Positions 21,355-32,808 of a DNA stretch of 64,000 nt are shown here, in pieces. The stretch is from NCBI GenBank assembly GCA_014529385.2, contig CM043942.1, positions 32,395,469 to 32,459,468 of the forward strand, written 5' to 3'. Positions within the stretch are counted from its first letter, which is position 1. Each line of letters starts with the position of its first letter. The position numbers and the translations under genes were made by a program. Below the pieces are notes generated by a model. It worked only from the letters and a program-made list of their open reading frames with translations. It did no database searches and was not told the origin of the DNA. Origin of the DNA: Adiantum capillus-veneris (Eukaryota; Streptophyta; Polypodiopsida; Polypodiales; Pteridaceae).

Positions 21355-22750
21355 TTGTTAGAATCGATGACAATAGTAAAGAGAGTGAAATTAATGTTGA
21401 TAACTTTGATTTTGCTAATGAACAAGCTACTAATGATGCCCCTATGCTTGTTAATTACCTTGTTACTAGGCTTCAACAAGCCATGGGCAATCCATCCCTC
21501 CAAAGTGAAGTTCAATGGAAACTACGTGCTCATGGGATTTTCCAAACTCCACACCAACAAGAGAGAGGACCTAGGAAGCCTCCTTTTGAGACTTCCAAAA
21601 GAGGCCTCTCTTCGATAAGGGAAGAAGAAGAGGATCCGTACGAAGGGCTCAAAAATCTACTACTTGACGACGCATCTACTTCTCAAAGGAGAACTCAAGT
21701 TTCAATGGTAGAGTCCCCCATCGAAGGAACGAGAAAGAAGTGAGTCTCCGGCCACCTCAGCAGAGATGGCTCCACGAAGACGGCGGGAAAAACGCTCTCC
21801 AACACCCCCTAAACGGAGAAGACCATCGCACACTTCTCCACACCATAATTCAAAGAGGGACGACAGAAAACAAGAGAAGAAAAAGGCGAGAAAGAGGTCA
21901 CCCTCTTCTCCATCTTCTTCATGTTCTTCCTCTTCAGAAGAAAGAGATGGTGCAGACAGGGAGGAACAAGGCAAGAAAAAGGCGAGAAAGAGGTCACCCT
22001 CTTCTCCATCCTCCTCAAACTCTTCCTCTTCTGAAGAAAGTGACGGTGCAACTTTCAAACCACCAAAAAGAAGAGGCCATAGGAAATCCTATGCTGCATG
22101 GAAGAGGTTGTCCAAGCTAAAAAAGTTCAAAGAGGGAGGTAAGAACATCTCTTTTCTTACCTACGATGGCACCTTTGGTGCTACGGACAAAGTATTGGGC
22201 TTCATTCAACAATTCGATGCGGCATTTGGAGATGAGGGCTTCACAGAGTCCTCTAAGCTATGCCATGTAGCTATGCATTTTCAAAAGTACGCCAGGCAAT
22301 GGTGGTCTACCCTACGGGCAAATGGTGAGCTCCACAAACATGGAAATCTTTAAGATCTTCCATCATGAAGTAGTTTTTGGCTACCGATGCCAAAGACAAA
22401 GTACTCACCGAATGGTGAAGCTTGAAGCTCTCTCCCTACGAATCTATTCATAAATAGGTAGACAAGTTTTGGGACTTACGTCTCAAAGCCACTGTATTCA
22501 AAAAGATGGATTTTGGAGAGAAAAAACTACAATTTTGTGCAGGTCTAACTGAAGATATGGCAGAGAATTTTAACTCCCAAAGGCCACGCACCATATATGC
22601 GGTCATACACCATACCATGGTGGCTTCATAAATCAATTTCCAACAACGGCCTAAGAGAAATCTTAAACCCACAAAGAACAAGGACCGTAATAAGAGCCTA
22701 AGGGGAAGGACACAGTCCAAAAGTCTCATAAAGGCAACGCCAACAACAAC
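21355..22750 (+). pseudogene. Gag of gypsy A
   Basis: Gag forms the particle and binds RNA. The best frame is 21766-22353: an arginine/serine-rich N-terminus, then FKEGGKNISFLTYDGTFG, KVLGFIQQFDAAFG, AMHFQKYARQWW. These are hallmarks of the Retrotrans_gag domain (W-W near its middle). A 96 bp segment (SPSSPSSS type, acidic/serine) is tandemly duplicated at 21881 and 21977. After 22353 the frame shifts but Gag-like text continues (AGLTEDMAEN near 22540), and a ruined zinc knuckle (CFKLGSKGM) lies near 22830. N-terminal pieces at 21355-21740 are in other frames. Confidence 0.7.
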
Positions 22751-22757
22751 AAAGCTA

Positions 22758-23318
22758 ATGAGAAGGGATTTTATAAAGGCAAAAATAAACTCTCTCCTGA
22801 AGAGCTTGAGCGTTATCGTAAAGATAACCGCTGTTTCAAGTTGGGGAGCAAGGGCATGCCTATCGTGCTTGCCCCCACAAGAATACACGAACGAGCCTCC
22901 TAGAGCTACCTTGGTCGAAATCCAAGAAGAGGATGCTCACCACAAAGGATCTCCTCTATGCCATGCTTGGGGACAGGTAAGAGAACATGATGCTTTTATT
23001 CTCTTTGCCCCTGGTTCTACTTACAATTTCATATCCACAGAGTTGGCCACCAAGCTAGGAATCCAAGCCTATGAGATGGGAGATGTCCTACCCGCCAATG
23101 GTGCCTTCAAGGGGCAAGAAGCTTCAGTCACTCCCTTAATTGGAAAATTGAGGCTCCATGTTCAAAGCTATGTGGACAAGCTGGAGGACTTCTTTATCTC
23201 TCCTCTCAAGCACGAGGATGTAATCCTAGGGGCACCATGGTTTGATTGCATGGATGCCAATGTTAAATTCCCTAAAAGGAAAATCTACTTTAGGTTCAGG
23301 AAAAAGATATGTACATAG
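22758..23318 (+). pseudogene. Aspartic protease of gypsy A, active site lost
   Basis: A 186 aa frame. The middle reads FAPGSTYNFISTELATKLG, which aligns with the usual plant LFDPGSTHNFI-type site, but the expected aspartate is replaced by alanine. The rest (ANGAFKGQEASVTPLIG, EDVILGAPWFDCMDANV) is well conserved, including the ILGAPW motif. The frame start is artificial because the preceding Gag linker is frameshifted. Loss of the aspartate should abolish activity. Confidence 0.75.
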
Positions 23319-23876
23319 ATGCTAAGGAGTTGGGTAACACCATACCCATTGTACATAGGCAAGCTTTCAATAAGTCAATAAAGAGCTCCATTTCCGTGTA
23401 CTTGATTTTTGTTAAAGATTCTCAAAATGAACCTAATGCTTTAGCAAAACAAAATATAAACAATTACAAGGAATTAGAGTTATCCAATTTTCTCAAGGGA
23501 TTTCAAGAAAAAAAATTTACGACATCCCTTGTGAATTACCTCCTAAACGAGGCAATGATGACCATGCAATTGAACTTCTTTCAGGAAGTTCACCACCTAG
23601 TAAACCTCCTTATAGAGTTTCTCAGAGCTCAACAAGAGGAGATTATGCGGCAAGTGCATGAGGTAGTTGAGAGGGCATGGCTAGGCCTATCTCATCTCCA
23701 TTTTGTTCACCCATGTTATTAGTGCAAAAGAAAGACGGCACATATCGTATGTGTGTCAACTATAGAGCACTCAATAGGATCACTATCAAAAAAAAAAATC
23801 CCGTTCCATGGGTAGAAGGCCTATTTGATAAGCTACAAGGGTCGACCTACTTCAGTAGGATTGACCTAAAAAGTGG
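23309..23876 (+). pseudogene. Reverse transcriptase of gypsy A, first part
   Basis: 23309-23722 carries the linker (QQEEIMRQVHEVVER). A frame change leads into [35 protein letters not shown] and GSTYFSRIDLKSG (23677-23876). These are the fingers of a Ty3/gypsy reverse transcriptase, with the first catalytic aspartate in RIDLKSG. The frame is cut exactly after the glycine codon's second base by the CACTA element; it resumes at 32812 with YHQIR. Confidence 0.85.
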
Positions 23877-24110
23877 CACTATAACACGTCGCGTAAAAAT
23901 CGACGCAAATATCGATGAGACAAGCTTTCTTTTAAAAGTAAAATATGCTAGAATAAGCATCGTAATAAACACCGGTATTGTAGCATCGGTATATACACCC
24001 GTAAACATCGTCGAATAATGCCAAGTTATAACCGTCGGAATATAATATATACGCTTGTATGTGCGTAGTTACACGCGTCGGAAATTGAATGAATACAGAC
24101 GGTTCTTTCG
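23877..24110. repeat. CACTA 3' terminal inverted and subterminal repeats
   Basis: After the terminal CACTA come repeated short words with a TCG core: ACGTCGCG, AATCGACGC, GCATCGTAA, GCATCGGTAT, CATCGTCGA, ACCGTCGGA, GCGTCGGAA. In CACTA elements such clusters bind the TnpA protein. Confidence 0.7.
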
Positions 24111-24359
24111 AGGCCTGTACAGACGTATATACCAAACTTTGTTCCAACGACCAAACCTACAAAAAAAGTTTGGGCAGAGAGGGTTGAGAATTGATGCTGC
24201 ATATACTGCAGCAGCAGAAAATAGCCCTCTCTACCCAAAGGAAGAGTGCACAAGCAATCACACTCCACCTACAAGTTGAGCTAAAGAGCGGGTGTATGCA
24301 CATAATCAAAACTATAAAAAGAATTACAAAAACATAAATTTAAAAGCTTAATCATGACA

Positions 24360-24680
24360 AGTTCTCCAAAAGCATAACCATAACGTCGACTCCCAAACCA
24401 TAGGCACAACAATATAACCATAACCATAACCATAATCTAATTGCCAAACCATAACTATTACATGATTGTCATACCATCACTGAAAACTATAATCATCACT
24501 TGATTGTCCTTAACCGTACCATGATTGCCATACTATCATTGCAAAACCATAACCATAACTTGATTGCCAAACCATGACCAAAACCTCTGTGCCATACCAT
24601 AACCATGACCTCTGTGCCATACCATAAGTGCGAAACAAATCATAATCACAAATGAAATGCAAAACCATAAACATAAGCAC
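24360..24680. repeat. Degenerate CCATAAC minisatellite
   Basis: Many CCATAAC/CCATAAT words, in places head to tail (24415-24437), with a longer unit around TTGATTGCC and CTCTGTGCCATACCATAA. It lies beyond the 3' end of the TnpA-like gene inside the CACTA element. Confidence 0.6.
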
Positions 24681-24842
24681 TACAAAACTGTACATGCAAA
24701 CAATCACTGAGTAAGACTGTATCAAGAAGACCACATCTACAAAAAAGACTATACAAAGAAGAATGTATGAAGATGACTGAGTAAGACTGTACAAAGAAGA
24801 CCGTCATGGTAATGCCTCCTAGTCGACGTCCTCTCCCTCCTC

Positions 24843-25848
24843 CTACAGCTGGGTCAAAAGGGCCACAAGTACATGCTTGTACACATACTTCTCCTCTTGG
24901 CGTGTTGGAAGGCGCTTCACGGCAACTTCCTACAAAATTATGGTTTAATCATGAGATAAATCTTCAAAATTTATATATATTTTCAACAATGCAAAGCATA
25001 TAAATAATACTCACAAACTCATGTCGAAGTGTGTCGTAGCCTCCACTCCCACGATGTGACGCTCCAGCAGACTCCAAACGTGCTCTGGCTGCATCTCTTT
25101 GCTGTTGAAATCTATCTGGATTGTCTTGTGTCTCTCGTGCAGTCCCCGCCCACTCCTGTGCAACCAACCATGCAGGCTTTGGACTGTCGGCATTGTACCT
25201 ATCTCTCACCTCTGACCGACGGTGTGACATTGTGGCCTTCGCCATGCCCAAAATCCAGCCATTCAAGACTTGATCGTAACCCTCCGTCGGCATGTACTCT
25301 CTGTGAATGGCTTCGACGATGTAACTCTTTCTTTCATCATTGAGGTTATCCCAAACCTCCATCACAGAGTGACCAAACTGAATTGTACAAAGCTGTCAAA
25401 TCCTCTGTCGCATGGCTTTTCCGACCCTATCCACCACAATAGCCCCATCTCTGCTCTTGTACACCTTGCTAGGATCATGCTCGTGTGATCCCCAAGGTGT
25501 ACATGGTGTGCCAATCGGTGAACTATCCATTGAAGAGAGTCGGGAACGCTCTCTCGATGGTGTGGACGCATCGGTAGAACCGCTACCATAGCAACCACCG
25601 CCTCCATAACGACGCCTACCTCGTCTCGAGGATGAGCCACCTGTCGGTGTATGGAGCACACTAGTCCTAGGTGTAGGGGGCACACTCGACTGAGGTGTGG
25701 ACCCGATCGGTGTAGGGATCACACTAGTCCTAGGCGTAGGGTCGGTCGTAGTAGGTCTAGAGGAACCTGTTGCCCAAAGGTTTTGTGCCATCGCTATCTA
25801 CTCTGGTGTGAACTGTGTCAAAAAGAGACCCATCTGCTCGGGTGACAT
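24843..25848 (-). pseudogene. CACTA second gene, TnpA-like protein
   Basis: Proposed structure: exon 1 from 25848 (ATG, MSPEQMGLF) to 25015, an 85 bp intron 25014-24930 with GTGAGT donor and TAG acceptor, and exon 2 from 24929 to the stop at 24843-24845. Joining restores the frame (EF then EVAVKRLPTR). The N-terminal third is S/T/P-rich; the C-terminal half (EGYDQVLNGWILGMAKATM, HRRSEVRDRYNAD, ASHRGSGGYDTLRHEF) resembles the smaller protein of plant CACTA elements, which binds subterminal repeats. In-frame stops lie at 25798-25800 and 25396-25398. The family match is moderate; the position between TNP2 and the element's 3' end supports it. Confidence 0.6.
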
Positions 25849-26252
25849 GCCGACCGGAGTGATAGGAAAACTAAAACTAAGAGTATGGCTCATCGTCATC
25901 AACCATGGCTACAGATACACAAATAACACCCACAAATATGTTACTTTACAGAAAAAATGCTTAATTAATACAAATAACAAATAAACGAATCGCCAACACA
26001 AATGAATGAATCTAAAGTGTATTGTAGACAAATAAAAAGAGTTTTATAAAAGAGTTCCTAGCAAAAATCATTAGTTAATCTCTCGTCTTCTATGAGATCT
26101 GATGCACCAAAGATGTCTATTTCAATCTATACTTCTGCATCTTCATCATCAAACCCTACTTCTTTGTCGCTCTCACATCAGCTTCATATTTGACACTTCA
26201 TCTCTAGGTTTAGACATATGCTCACCACTGACCTCCAGCTCAAAATCCAAAC

Positions 26253-29200
26253 TTATATCATCCTCGACCCTGCACTTTGTTCATGAATCACCTCTTTGAC
26301 CTCAATGTCCAATCCTTCACACATTTGCTTTCTCCATGGAGCAACTTGAACAACATAGAGCCAGCGCGGTTTAGACATATCATTTTCATCATTTTCTCTC
26401 CACAGTGGATCTATTGTGAGCACAACTTGTTCACAATGCTCCGAAAGTATGAATGTATCCCGCGCATCGGTCCACACCCGCCTAAAATTCACTTGAATCA
26501 ATCCACTCTTGTCTTTGCGCACAGTTACATTAGGGCCGCTGGTAATAACTTTGAACCACTTGACATCAAAGATAAAAATATCAAACTTTCTAGAGCTGAT
26601 CTTCAAGATGTCTTGGATGTAGCCAAAGTATTCAACTTGGCTAGTCTCTGTGTTCTCATCCCTGGCACTACTCCTACTTTCTTGGACGAAGCTTGCCCTA
26701 ACACCACTATTGAAAGTGACCCTTTGTTCATCGATCCGTGCACTCTGAAGTGTTTTCCATGTGACACAAAGCTCCATATTTGTGATACTGCAGCCACAAA
26801 ATTAAAACAGACTTAAAGTTATTAAGGTAATGTTATCATGTGGAGCTCGAAAAGGAAGTTGTGAAAATATACATGACAATGACAACCCCTTGACATCTCC
26901 TCTTCCTCTTTAGTAATCAAGACTCCATTCCTCTTTGCCTCTGAGATTGTCGCATCTAGCCACCGCCCAATTGGAAATGCATGCAAGTTTTGAAGATAAT
27001 CTGGAAAAGGAAGGTTTCTAGTGGCACAGTTGTGCTTGAATTGTAGGCGATCTTTCAAGCAGTGTTGATTTTTCCCTTCGTAACTCTCTAGCCACTTTTG
27101 CATAATGTCTGAGTTGAGAAGGCAAAATCTCATAAACTTTTCTCGCATTAGGGATGTCCATCTTCCTAATGATGCCTTGTCCCTACGGCTCATCCCCTGT
27201 CACCTTTACATTGATCTCAATAGTCCACATTCATGGCATCTCTAGATCAATTGAGACCAAAAATTCACTTATGAGGACAAGAGACTCTTGTACAAGCCAT
27301 CCTTTGGCCATGCTACCCTCAAGGCGAGCCCTTTGACGAACGAACCCCTTTAAAGTCTTCATAAATTTTTCCAAGAAGAACATCCACCTGCTATGGACTA
27401 CCTAAGCAATTGCAACTTCATCGACCACATGCACAAGTACATGCATTTGGATGGTAAGAATGTTTGTTGGAAAGTACTTCTCCACCATGCACACTGCTTC
27501 AATAGAATTTAAGCAAGCTGCATCGATGATGTCTTCTCTTATCTCTTTTGAACTAATCTAGCGTACCAACTCACTGATTTTGTAGATTGTTCTTCTAATG
27601 TTATCTGTCAAACAATCCTTTATGGCAATTGGTAAGATAAACTGTAAAAATTTGTGCCAATCGCGGGACTTCAAACCACTGAGATTGTCATCTCTTGTAA
27701 AAGCTGTTTTCAAACATCGCATGCACCCAATGGGAGTCTTGAATGAAGATATAGTCTTGTTCACTTATTGCTTTTCTGCACGACTCAAAACCCATGGTCC
27801 TTTTGGTATAGCAAACTTCGCATTGGGTTTAAGTTGAGGCCACATCTCTGGCATTCGACCCACAACCTGCAGGTCATCTCTTTGGGCCTTGCTCTCCCTT
27901 CTTCCAGTGATGGTTTTCCATATGATCTCCCCCACATTCTTGAAGATGTGCATTGGGTCAAGCAAATGATTAATCTGCAGGTCACTCTAGTACGAGAGTT
28001 CATGGAAAATAGAAAGTATTTTCATTCCAGGTGGCATGAAATCTCCCCTCTCCAGCCATATGTTTTTCCAATCGCTCACTTTCAGTGGATGCATGTCATG
28101 TTTGCATATGTTTGGTCCACGTAGCTCATGTCCTTCAGGCAAAATTCTACCATGCTCCACGTAAACTGTCTTGCTCAAATGCTCAGAGCGGTGGAAGCCA
28201 AGTCGAGGACCACATTTCGGACATGCATGATTTTTCGAGTAATTCAAGCCTAAAATATCACAAAATTAAAATATAAAAGCGTTGGCATAGCCAGAAAAAG
28301 GCACTTACCTGAGCACTCATCAAAGCCTGGCCAATCATGCATTGTCCACATGAGAATGCCTTGCACATGTACATTCCGTCGTCCAATTGGTTGGGACATA
28401 TCAACCACATCAATTCCTGTCCACAAGATTTGGAGCTCTTCGATAAGTGGTGCCAGATAGACATCCGGGTTCTTTGCTGACGATCAGTGACAATAACAGA
28501 TGACCCTTCTTGATAGCTAGCCATGGTGGAAGATTATAATTAACCAGACAAATAGGCCACGTGCTACATGACAAACCCCGTAATCTGAATGGGTTTACTC
28601 CGTCCATTGCTAGACCAAATCGGATACATCGAGGCTCATTCTTAAATGTAGGCCAACTTTCCTCTATGTGCTCCATGCACGAGAGTTAGCAGGTACCCGC
28701 ATCACATCATCTGTCGATCTAATATTTGAGTGCCATGTCATCAAAGCAGCTATGGACTTGCACCTGAACATGCTCTTTACTCTTGGAATGATAGGAAAGT
28801 GTCGAAGGACCTTTGCAGGGATAAATTTTCCTTTTGTGTCCTCTCTATACCTATTTGATCCACAATTGGGACATTGTTCCAAATTTGCATACTCATTGCA
28901 CAAAAGTATACAATCATTAGGAAATGCATGTATTTTGTGATAATCCAGGCCCAAATTAGTAAGAATCTTTTTAGCGGTTGGACGGGTAGGGGGCATGTGA
29001 TTCCCTTATGGCAAGATTTGCTCGTTGAGCAACCTGTCTCATTACATGAACAAGTCAATCCCTTGTTCACATTATTGAACTGACCACATGCACTTTATCA
29101 TGCTTAGGATACAATGTATTTACCTGAAAAGCTCTGTGAGACTGAGGCGTCAGACCACTAGTAGATAGACTGCAAATTAAGCATTACCAAAGTGGTACGG

Positions 29201-29700
29201 AGAACGGAGATTTTTGCACCATTGTAAAGCAGCATGCGTGCAAGAGTTTGCATCATCTCACCCTCTTTATTGTTGCTATCATGCCGTTGATATGGACGGG
29301 ATGGTTGAGGTTGGTCCGTAGTATTGTGTTGAATGTTGTCATCTTCTATATTTTCAATAATGGGATCCATGTCAAAGAACGCGTCTAACATCTGCTCCAT
29401 CTCTACTTCTTCGAATGCCACATCAGATATTGGTTGGGAGGACTCAAGAGATGGTTGTTCATTTGAAAATCGTCTTCTCCGGGATGAAGTTGGAGCAATA
29501 TCCACTTGCGGAGTTTGATCTATTGTCTCTGGACCATGAGATGGATAACACATGTCTTGTAGTTTCTCTATCGGAAAGGACCGTGATTATGTATGTGCTG
29601 GTCGCAAATTTTTCGTTTTTGAAAGATCTGATGCTTGCAATGCACACAAGGACACGCCATCCTATTGTCCATACTTTATCCACCAATGATGCAACAAACA
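26253..29700 (-). pseudogene. TNP2-type CACTA transposase
   Basis: TNP2 cuts and joins CACTA ends. Minus-strand order: a CPCVHCKHQ zinc-like N-terminus (~29650); KISVLRTTLVMLNLQSIY (~29200); AKKILTNLGLDYHKIHAF then EQCPNCGSNRY (28996-28850); WPTFKNEPRCIRFGLAMDGV (28650-28600); YNLPPWLAIKKGHLLLS; NHACPKCGPR (28220); MLDPMHIFKN (27965); GLKSRDWHKFLQFILP (~27660); a DUF4218-like stretch with HSRWMFFLEKFMKTLKG and ARLEGSMAKG (~27400-27300); a DUF4216-like C-terminus (26777-26253). A 59 bp intron at 28308-28250 is supported because splicing joins DWPGFDECSG to LNYSKN. Stops (near 29160, in LP-stop-GN near 29015, and in DUF4218 near 27403) and frame breaks show decay. Confidence 0.88.
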
Positions 29701-29756
29701 ATTAAAATGCTCTAGTTGTTGTAACTACACAATACTAAATACATGACAATACATGT

Positions 29757-30160
29757 GACAACCTCACATTCTCTAGCCAGGCCCAAACCCCGCACACCTC
29801 GGTCTAGAGGTGCACGAAAATAAGGACCACATGGTAATAATCTGGTCTTTATTGGTCAATGACTATATATTAAGGTTGTTGAAGCCTGTGTGTGCTTTTG
29901 AAATCCGATTATGTTATTTTACTTTGTTTATCAATTTCCGTTTGCATTTTAAAGTACACAAGGTGCTTTTGAAGTCCGATTGCGTTTTTCCAACTATTTG
30001 CCACTAGCCCTAACAACCTCACATTCTCTAGCCATGCCCGATCCCCGCACACCTCGGTCTAGAAGTGCACGAAGATTAGGACCATAGGGTCAATGACTAT
30101 ATATTAGTGTTTTTGAAGTTTGTGTGCGCTTTTGAAGTCCAATTTTCAAACCTATAACCT
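29757..30160. repeat. Direct duplication, ~254 bp spacing
   Basis: A block containing CAACCTCACATTCTCTAGCC and CGCACACCTCGGTCTAGA lies near 29760 and again near 30014, each followed by GGTCAATGACTATATATTA. It lies upstream of TNP2 on the element's own strand, hence in its promoter side. Confidence 0.75.
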
Positions 30161-31960
30161 AAACCTAACATATAACCCATAACCTAACCTATAATCAAAT
30201 TAAACCTAACCTATAACCTCACCTATAACATAACCTAATCGAAATCCGTTTGCCTTTTTTGAAGTACACAAGTCATTCTTGAAATCCGTTTGCATTTTTT
30301 TTACTTTTTTTCACTAGCTCTAACCTAACTTATAATCTAACTAACGTATAACCTAAACCTAATCTAACATAACATAACCTAGAACATATAATCTAACGTA
30401 TAGCCTATAACCTAACCTAACCAAGTCCATTTGCGTGTTTAGAAGTATACGAGTCCGTTTGTATTTTTTCTATTATTAATTTGCCACTAGCTCTAACCTA
30501 ACCTATAATCTAACCTAGCCTATAGCCTAAACCTAACCTAACCTAACATAACATAACCCTAAATCTAAACCTAACCTATAGGCTAACCTAACCAAAGTCC
30601 GTTTGTGGTTTTTGAAGTACACGAGTCATCTTCAAAGTCCGTTTGCATTTTTTCTACTATTAATTTGTCGCTAGCTCTAACCTAACCTATAATCTAACAT
30701 AACCTATAACCTAAACCTAACCTAACTTAACATAACCCTAAACCTATACCTAACCTATAGGGTAACCTAAACCGAAGTCCGTTTGCATTTTTTGAAGGAC
30801 ACGAGTCATCTTCGAAGTCCGTTTGCATTTTTTCTACTATTAATTTGCCGCTAGCTCTAACCTAACATATAACCTAAACCTAACCTAACCTAGCATAATC
30901 TATAACCTAACCTAACCAAAGTCTCTTTGCGGTTTTTAAAGTACACTAGTCATCTTCGAAGTCTGTTTGCGTTTTTTCTACTATTAATTTGTCTCTAGCT
31001 CTAACCTAACCTATAATCTAGCCTAACTTGTAACATAAACCTAAACCTAACATAATCGAAGTCGGTTTGCGTTTTTTGAAGTACACGAGTTATCTTCGAA
31101 GTCCGTTTGATTACGTTTGTTCTACTATTAAATTGTCGCTAGCTCTAACCTAACATAACCTATAACCTAAACCTAACCTATAACCTAATCTAGCATAACC
31201 TATAACCAACCTAACATATAACCTACCTAGCCTATAACCTAAACCTAACCTATAACCTAACATAATCGAAGTCCGTCTGCCTTTTTTTCTACTATTTGTT
31301 GCTAGCTCTTTTACTAACCTATAACTGACACAATCTTGCATGGTGAATGGTGTGTATTCTAATCCAACCATTGCAGTTGTCAAGGAGTTATCTTAAATAG
31401 ATCTTCCTTTGATGAAACCTTGTTGGTGAGGAGTGATACCCTTTTCCAGAGTGAGAGAGAGTCTTAGGGCAATTGACTTGGCAATAATTTTGTAAGCTAC
31501 TGACATCATGGTTATAAGCTGCCAATGTTTCAGTTAGGAGCATCATATTTTTTTCGAACCAAACCTATAACCTAAATAGTAGTTAACTTAACCTATAAGC
31601 TAATCTAACATTTTACGTATATACAAAGGATAACCTAACCTAACCTAACCTATAACCTAACATGTTTCCTAAACCTAACCTATAATCTAGCTAACCTAGC
31701 CTATAACCTATAACTTAACCTAACCTATACCTTAAACCTAACGTAGAACCTAACTTAGATGGCAATCTAACCTAATTAACTTCCTATAACCTAACATATA
31801 TATAATCTAATCTAACCTATAACATAAACCTAATCTAACCTAACTTATGACCTAACCTAGCTTAACATATAATTAACCTAATTTAACTTATAACCTAGCT
31901 ATATCGTAACCTAACCTATAACTTAAATTAAACCTAACCAAAACCTATAACCTAAATCTC
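30150..31960. repeat. TAACCT-rich minisatellite inside the CACTA element
   Basis: Tracts of CCTAACCTATAACCTAAAC-type text alternate with a unique block (AAGTCCGTTTGCGTTTTTT, then TTAATTTGCCGCTAGCTCT). The block's CTAGCTCT recurs near 30310, 30487, 30671, 30851, 30996, 31139 and 31300, giving units of about 145-185 bp whose length varies with the number of CCTAAC words. A second, block-free tract lies at 31560-31960. The hexamer-like word resembles telomeric CCCTAAA only loosely. Confidence 0.85.
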
Positions 31961-31989
31961 ATCAATCGATCGCAAAATTTTGAAAACGA

Positions 31990-32200
31990 CATAATTCATA
32001 ACATAATTTCAATACAATATTTTCTCATAGCATAATTTTGAAAAACATAATTCCAAAACAACATGACGAGATGGTAGCATAATTTCATAACATAATTTCA
32101 AAATAAAATTACTCCAAACCATAATTTCACAACACAAACCATAATTTCAAAACAAATATTTTTCAAAGCATTATTTCTAAACAAAATGGCATAAAAACTT
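31990..32200. repeat. CATAATTTCAAAA short tandem words
   Basis: CATAATTTC and close variants recur at ~10-25 bp intervals. No coding content. Confidence 0.55.
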
Positions 32201-32338
32201 AAAGCATTGAAAGTTTAAAGCATGAATTTTTATTTTGTCAATATACAAATTAATTTAATATGCATTAAAATTTTGAGCACTCACTTGCAGTCTATTTGAG
32301 CAATAAAGGGTCTTGTAAACGTCCTTAAACCTGCAAAA

Positions 32339-32341
<3 letters not shown>

Positions 32342-32382
<41 letters not shown>
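32342..32382. repeat. Microsatellite (CA)20
   Basis: A pure CA run of ~41 bp inside the CACTA element. Confidence 0.95.
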
Positions 32383-32383
<1 letters not shown>

Positions 32384-32584
32384 ATGTTAAACTTTAAACC
32401 TACAAGTAAACTTGAAAAGCTTCTCACCTTGGTGCTAGAGAGTAGTCCACAAGCAAGCTTTTCACCTCCCGCAAGTTGTTAGGCAATAGATCTACAGTAG
32501 GTGAGAGGAGGAGGAGGGCAAGAGAAGAGGTGCAAAAACTAGAGAAATGCGCATGGAAAGACGTGCGGTTTTGTTTTTGTAGGT

Positions 32585-32808
32585 TCTGTCGGTACAGGCA
32601 TCGATTCAGGCGTCAAAAAATTCATCTATATAGACGTCGAAAGAGACATCGGTATAGGCGTCGAAAGATACATCGAAATTTGCGTCGAAAATTCAAAAAT
32701 GAATTTTTTACAAAATTTCATCTCCCTCCATACTTACCTACATATATACCGACGCCCGCGATTAACGTCGATAATTTGACACGGGAATTTAAGCGACCTC
32801 TTGTAGTG
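32585..32808. repeat. CACTA 5' terminal inverted and subterminal repeats
   Basis: GGCATCGATT, GGCGTCAAA, GACGTCGAAAG, GACATCGGTAT, GGCGTCGAAAG, TACATCGAAA and TGCGTCGAAAA crowd 32598-32690, in the opposite sense to those at the far end. This is the putative TnpA-binding side next to the element's promoter. Confidence 0.75.

Larger units (their letters stand above)
23877..32808 (-). mobile_element. CACTA (En/Spm) DNA transposon, 8,932 bp
   Basis: It begins CACTATAACA at 23877 and ends TAGTG at 32804-32808; the two ends match at 17 of the first 21 bases as inverted repeats. A 3 bp target duplication TGG flanks it (23874-23876 and 32809-32811). Removing the element and one TGG restores the reverse-transcriptase frame. 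Both transposon genes, a TnpA-like one (24843-25848) and TNP2 (26253-~29700), are on the minus strand, so the element's own 5' end is at 32808. Subterminal TCG-containing repeats lie near both ends. Stops in both genes suggest it is no longer autonomous. Confidence 0.95.

Noticed and set aside
26277-26816. 179 aa plus-strand frame
   Set aside because: It is the antisense of the DUF4216-like end of the transposase, which is the recognisable strand.
30150-31960. Interstitial telomere
   Set aside because: The word is CCTAAC/CCTATAAC in irregular order, not the plant CCCTAAA, and the array lies inside a defined CACTA element.
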